A stretch of DNA of 64,000 nucleotides from Bacillota bacterium (lineage in GTDB: Bacteria > Bacillota > Clostridia > Acetivibrionales > DSM-1351), in assembly GCA_023460955.1 (NCBI GenBank), contig JAEWOH010000066.1, forward strand, positions 37,279 through 101,278. Direction: 5' to 3'. A program made the position numbers and the translations under genes. Shown piece after piece: positions 60,520 through 64,000 of the stretch; the stretch's first letter is position 1, and every line of letters begins with the position of its first letter. Below the pieces are notes generated by a model, which saw only the letters and a program-made list of their open reading frames with translations, was not told where the DNA came from and made no database searches.

Positions 60520-61716
60520 TTGCGTGTTAGTGTACCTTTGGAATTTTATTCGGCACTTATATCAGCTTGTACTATTTGTTACGTAATATACAGAATAAAT
60601 ACCGATTTAAAAAAGGTTTCCCTGGTGAACTATATCATCAGCGCTCTTTTTATTACTTCAGTCACAGCCTTTATTAATGTTCTGAGTCCTGAAATGAATA
60701 TGGGAATAAAGCTTACTTTGGGTTTTCTATCAGTATTAATGGTGGTTAGGTTGTTTTTTAAAATTAATATGTACTATACGGTTATATCAGCAGTTTTCAG
60801 TATTGTGGCAATTAGTTTTGCTGACCTTTTATTATCACTTTTTTCTACTAATTTATTGGATACGACAAAGGAGCAATTTAGAGTAAATTTTTTCAACCTA
60901 ACAGTTGGCGGCCTTCTTAATTTTCTTTTTTGTTGTATTTTTGTAAGATTTATCGCTGAAGATTTCATGAAGGCAAGGAAGCGGATATATAAAAGGCATA
61001 AAAGATTTATGATTTTACTTTGTGGAAATCTTGTGACGGTATTTGTAATACTTATATTTATATATAGTCTTTTCAGCTTTACATTTGAAATCAAAGACGC
61101 ACTTAAATTTAACAGTGGGGCGTATATCAGCATTATAATTGTCATAGGCGTACTTATGGGATCAATAGCCGGAACAATATATCTGATTAATTATTTTCTG
61201 CTGAACAGATTAAAGTATGACAGGCTCAAAACCACTAACCTCAAGGATGTTATGACGGGAACACTTAACAGATCTTCCGGGCTTAAGTTTATTGAAGAAC
61301 AGTTGGAACTTTGCAAAAATCAAAGTAAAACAATGACCCTATGTTATATTGATGTAAATGACCTAAAAGTTATAAATGATATGCTGGGACACCGAGAAGG
61401 TGATTTTCTCCTAAAGACCATAATCGGAACGATAAAGGAAAATATAAGGGATACAGATGTTATCAGCAGACTGGGAGGAGACGAGTTTGTTATTGTTTTC
61501 CCGGGCTGTACCATGGATTATTCAGAAAGAGTTATGGATAGAATTTCAGGAGAATTAAGACAGCTTAAGCCTTTTTCAAATAAAGAATATACAATAAGCA
61601 TAAGCTACGGCTTTTCAGAGTATAACGGTGAAGCAGGGATTACAGTGGAAGTCTTATTGGATAAGGCTGATCATCAGATGTACCAGAATAAAAGAGCTAT
61701 TAAAGCTATGGCGTAA
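60520..61716 (+). CDS. Diguanylate cyclase with multi-helix membrane sensor
   Basis: 398 aa. Seven hydrophobic segments (about 8-230) form a membrane sensor unlike the 5TMR type of the first cyclase. GGDEF domain from about 240 to the end: active site GGDEF at 319-323, RxxD inhibition site RDTD at 310-313, and the metal site in LCYIDVNDLKVINDMLGH. All catalytic residues are present. TTG start at 60520, with GGAAGGGGAG nine bases upstream. It stands about 170 bp before a two-component pair on the same strand. Confidence 0.93.
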   Translation: MRVSVPLEFYSALISACTICYVIYRINTDLKKVSLVNYIISALFITSVTAFINVLSPEMNMGIKLTLGFLSVLMVVRLFFKINMYYTVISAVFSIVAISFADLLLSLFSTNLLDTTKEQFRVNFFNLTVGGLLNFLFCCIFVRFIAEDFMKARKRIYKRHKRFMILLCGNLVTVFVILIFIYSLFSFTFEIKDALKFNSGAYISIIIVIGVLMGSIAGTIYLINYFLLNRLKYDRLKTTNLKDVMTGTLNRSSGLKFIEEQLELCKNQSKTMTLCYIDVNDLKVINDMLGHREGDFLLKTIIGTIKENIRDTDVISRLGGDEFVIVFPGCTMDYSERVMDRISGELRQLKPFSNKEYTISISYGFSEYNGEAGITVEVLLDKADHQMYQNKRAIKAMA

Positions 61717-61891
61717 TAATGATTAAAATTCAATTCAAATTCACAGGCCCTTCACATTTGTTTTTTTGAGATGATGTATAATAATATCATCTGGGAAATA
61801 CATTGTGAAGGTTTTTCTATTTTTAATAGCAGGATAGCTTTCAGAAGCAGAGTACTTAGAACATGGGGATTACAAAAGAAAGGTGACTTTT

Positions 61892-62569
61892 ATGTATAAG
61901 ATTCTGGTAGTAGATGATGAAGCGGGTATTCGCGAAATAATCAAAAAATACGCGGTTTTTGAAGGACATCAGGTAACTGAGGCTAAAGACGGTATGGAGG
62001 CTGTAAATATATGCAGGGAGAAAGAATTTGATATCATAATTATGGATATTATGATGCCTGAATTGGATGGATTTTCGGCCTGCAAGGAAATCAGAAAAAC
62101 AAATAAAACTCCTGTGCTCATGCTTTCTGCAAGAGGAGAGGAATACGATAAGATTCACGGTTTTGAACTAGGAATAGACGACTATGTTGTTAAGCCTTTC
62201 TCTCCGAAAGAACTGATGATGAGAGTAAGTGCAATTATGAAACGCAGTACCGGCGGGGGAGTCGAGGAGGCTAAAAAGGAAATAGTCAGCTTTGAAGGAC
62301 TTACGGTTGATTTTACCGGAAGGCTGGTTTACATTAACGGAAGTAAAATAGATATGTCTCCAAAGGAATATGATTTGCTGTTCTATCTCGTTAAAAACCG
62401 AGGAATTGCACTTACAAGAGAAAAACTTATCACAGATGTATGGGGATATGATTTTTTCGGAGATGACAGAACTTTAGATACGCATATAAAACTTTTAAGG
62501 AAGAGCCTTGGTGATTATAATAAGTTTATAGTTACCCTCAGAGGGGTGGGGTATCGCTTTGAAACTTGA
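61892..62569 (+). CDS. OmpR-family response regulator
   Basis: 225 aa. Receiver with D8-D9, phospho-acceptor D52 in IIMDIMMP and Lys in YVVKPFSPKE; OmpR/PhoB winged helix from about 130 (SPKEYDLLFYLVKNRGIALT, HIKLLRKSLGDYNKFI, GVGYRFET). ATG 61892 follows AAAGGTG; the GTG nine bases earlier is less likely. Overlaps the start of the next kinase by about 11 bp, so they are a pair. Confidence 0.95.
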   Translation: MYKILVVDDEAGIREIIKKYAVFEGHQVTEAKDGMEAVNICREKEFDIIIMDIMMPELDGFSACKEIRKTNKTPVLMLSARGEEYDKIHGFELGIDDYVVKPFSPKELMMRVSAIMKRSTGGGVEEAKKEIVSFEGLTVDFTGRLVYINGSKIDMSPKEYDLLFYLVKNRGIALTREKLITDVWGYDFFGDDRTLDTHIKLLRKSLGDYNKFIVTLRGVGYRFET

Positions 62570-64000
62570 GAAAATGAGCATAAAGTATAAGCTGTTTTTC
62601 TTTCTTGCTGTATTTGCGGCAGTTATTCTCGTTATGTTATGGTTCTTCCAGATTGTTTTTCTGGATGACTTCTACAGACATATTAAAATTAACAACCTCA
62701 AATCCTCGGCTGAAACCATTGAAAAAAACATAAATAATGACAACTTAAATGAACTTTTGAACACCATTTCTGAGCAAAATCAGACCTATATAAGGCTATT
62801 CCTTGAGGATGGAACCAATATATTTTCATCGGATGCGGCTCCTGACAGCTTAATTCACAGAATGTCTACAGTTGAACTGTATGACTTGTACCGAAAAGCT
62901 GAGCAGAATAAAGGTGCGCTGTTGGAAAGCCGAGCCGGAAGGGGGGGAGAGCCATTTGGAAACAATCAGCGCTTTGAAGGAAAGCTTCCCAAAGGCTTTG
63001 ACAGGATTGCTGAAAGTATGATTTATGTAAAAATATTTCAAAAGGCTGATGACTCCAAGATAGTACTTATGCTTAACTCGACTATCACACCTGTGAATGC
63101 CACCGTTGATACCTTAAGTGTACAGCTTGTGTATTTGACAATTATAATTATTTTACTGGCAGTGAGCATGGCACTTTTTATTTCCGGAAGAATATCAAAA
63201 CCAATTATTAAGATAAATACTTCTGCTAAAGAGCTTGCAAAGGGAAATTATGATACTACTTTTGACGGAAGGGGTTATCTCGAGATTACAGAGTTGAATG
63301 ATACTCTGAATTATGCTGCAAAGGAGCTTTCCAAGGTTGAAGGACTCAGACGGGAACTTATAGCAAATATATCCCACGACCTGAGAACCCCGCTAACTAT
63401 GATAACGGGGTATGGGGAGGTTATGAGGGATTTGCCGGGAGAGAATACTCCCGAAAACATCCAGATCATTATTGACGAGGCAAAAAGGCTGACAACTCTC
63501 GTAAACGATATCCTTGATATATCCAAGCTCCAGTCAGGTACTCAAAATTTGACTATGCAACACTTTAACCTGACTCAAAGTGTAAAAGAAATACTTTCTA
63601 GGTATAATAAACTTACAGAACGGGATGGTTACAGATTTGTTTTTGAAAATAGCTGTGAAGCATGGGTTGAGGCCGATGCAGTTAAAATATCGCAAGTTAT
63701 TTATAACCTTGTAAACAATGCTGTTACTTATACGGGAGCTGATAAAACAGTTAAAATAAGGCAAACTACAGACAAAGAGACTGTAAAAATAGAAATTATT
63801 GATACAGGTGAAGGGATAACGGATGAGCTTCTGCCTTTAATCTGGGATAGGTATTACAAGGTTGACAAGGCTCATAAGAGGGCTGCTATCGGGACTGGAT
63901 TGGGGCTTTCTATAGTGAAAACCATTCTTGACATGCATCAGGCAAAGTATGGCGTAATCAGTAAACAGGGTGAAGGAAGTAATTTCTGGTTTGAACTGCG
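62559..64000 (+). CDS. Sensor histidine kinase, cut by the window end
   Basis: At least 480 aa, C-terminus missing by little. TTG 62559 overlaps the regulator's end and has AGGGGTGGGG upstream; ATG 62574 is the alternative. Membrane helices near the N-terminus and about residues 190-212 bracket an external sensor. HAMP, then HisKA with H273 in ANISHDLRTPLTM, N-box YNLVNNAVTY, G1 DTGEGI and G2 GTGLGLSI are all present. The frame is open to the last base. Partner of the OmpR-type regulator at 61892. Confidence 0.92.
   Translation, partial: MKLEKMSIKYKLFFFLAVFAAVILVMLWFFQIVFLDDFYRHIKINNLKSSAETIEKNINNDNLNELLNTISEQNQTYIRLFLEDGTNIFSSDAAPDSLIHRMSTVELYDLYRKAEQNKGALLESRAGRGGEPFGNNQRFEGKLPKGFDRIAESMIYVKIFQKADDSKIVLMLNSTITPVNATVDTLSVQLVYLTIIIILLAVSMALFISGRISKPIIKINTSAKELAKGNYDTTFDGRGYLEITELNDTLNYAAKELSKVEGLRRELIANISHDLRTPLTMITGYGEVMRDLPGENTPENIQIIIDEAKRLTTLVNDILDISKLQSGTQNLTMQHFNLTQSVKEILSRYNKLTERDGYRFVFENSCEAWVEADAVKISQVIYNLVNNAVTYTGADKTVKIRQTTDKETVKIEIIDTGEGITDELLPLIWDRYYKVDKAHKRAAIGTGLGLSIVKTILDMHQAKYGVISKQGEGSNFWFEL

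Overview
The window looks like a chromosomal segment of a low-G+C, spore-forming, plant-polysaccharide-degrading member of the Clostridia. A cellulolytic Ruminiclostridium-type organism is my best guess, but that is an inference. Support comes from the AT-rich intergenic DNA with strong GGAGG ribosome-binding sites, the sporulation protease YabG, the long SRP RNA with an Alu domain next to dnaX-ybaB-recR (the Bacillus/Clostridium order), a sugar ABC importer beside two family 3 glycoside hydrolases, a free-standing starch-binding-type module, and a dense set of two-component systems. No rRNA operon, transposase, integrase or CRISPR array was seen. Layout. 1-7.6 kb, mostly minus strand: end of an unknown gene, DUF4474 protein plus metallophosphoesterase, a diguanylate cyclase, a PAF-acetylhydrolase-like esterase whose ribosome-binding site lies in a 22-bp hairpin, a NarL-type two-component pair, and a small CBM25-like protein. 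7.7-19.6 kb: tRNA-Lys, an orphan histidine kinase, MerR and GNAT genes, tRNA-Ser(GGA), an HD-GYP protein, an ABC exporter plus CmpB-type membrane protein, a GntR(YtrA)-controlled ABC exporter with a visible promoter/operator, and tRNA-Ser(CGA). 19.7-28.2 kb: a segment visibly richer in G+C, with a 1934-residue SLH surface protein, a 73-residue cysteine-rich protein and an AgrC/AgrA-like (GHKL/LytTR) pair; it looks horizontally acquired. 28.3-39.6 kb: a second orphan kinase related to the first, a zinc-ribbon protein, the sugar importer (binding protein plus two permeases, no ATPase), two GH3 enzymes and a PutP-type Na+ symporter. 39.7-50.9 kb: an FtsX-type ABC system with its own OmpR-type pair, yabG, and a plus-strand operon of secreted protein, ABC exporter, kinase and regulator. 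51.2-53.9 kb: a Ser-rich membrane protein, a protein of unknown fold and a DUF350 protein. 53.9-55.3 kb: gene-free, with structured repeats, a possible small RNA and the SRP RNA. 55.3-64 kb: dnaX, ybaB, recR, a DUF1232 protein, a C_GCAxxG_C_C protein with a MarR regulator, two tiny overlapping ORFs, a second diguanylate cyclase and an OmpR-type pair cut by the window end. How it works together. The window is dominated by sensing and response: five complete two-component pairs (one kinase cut by the window end), two orphan kinases, two diguanylate cyclases and one HD-GYP-family protein. Three of the ABC export systems sit with their own regulators. The most unusual material is non-coding: an RNA-like repeat family at 37666-37894 and 53962-54391 with nested helices and compensatory changes, the RBS hairpin at 5006-5061, and tandem LytTR-like repeats upstream of the SLH operon.
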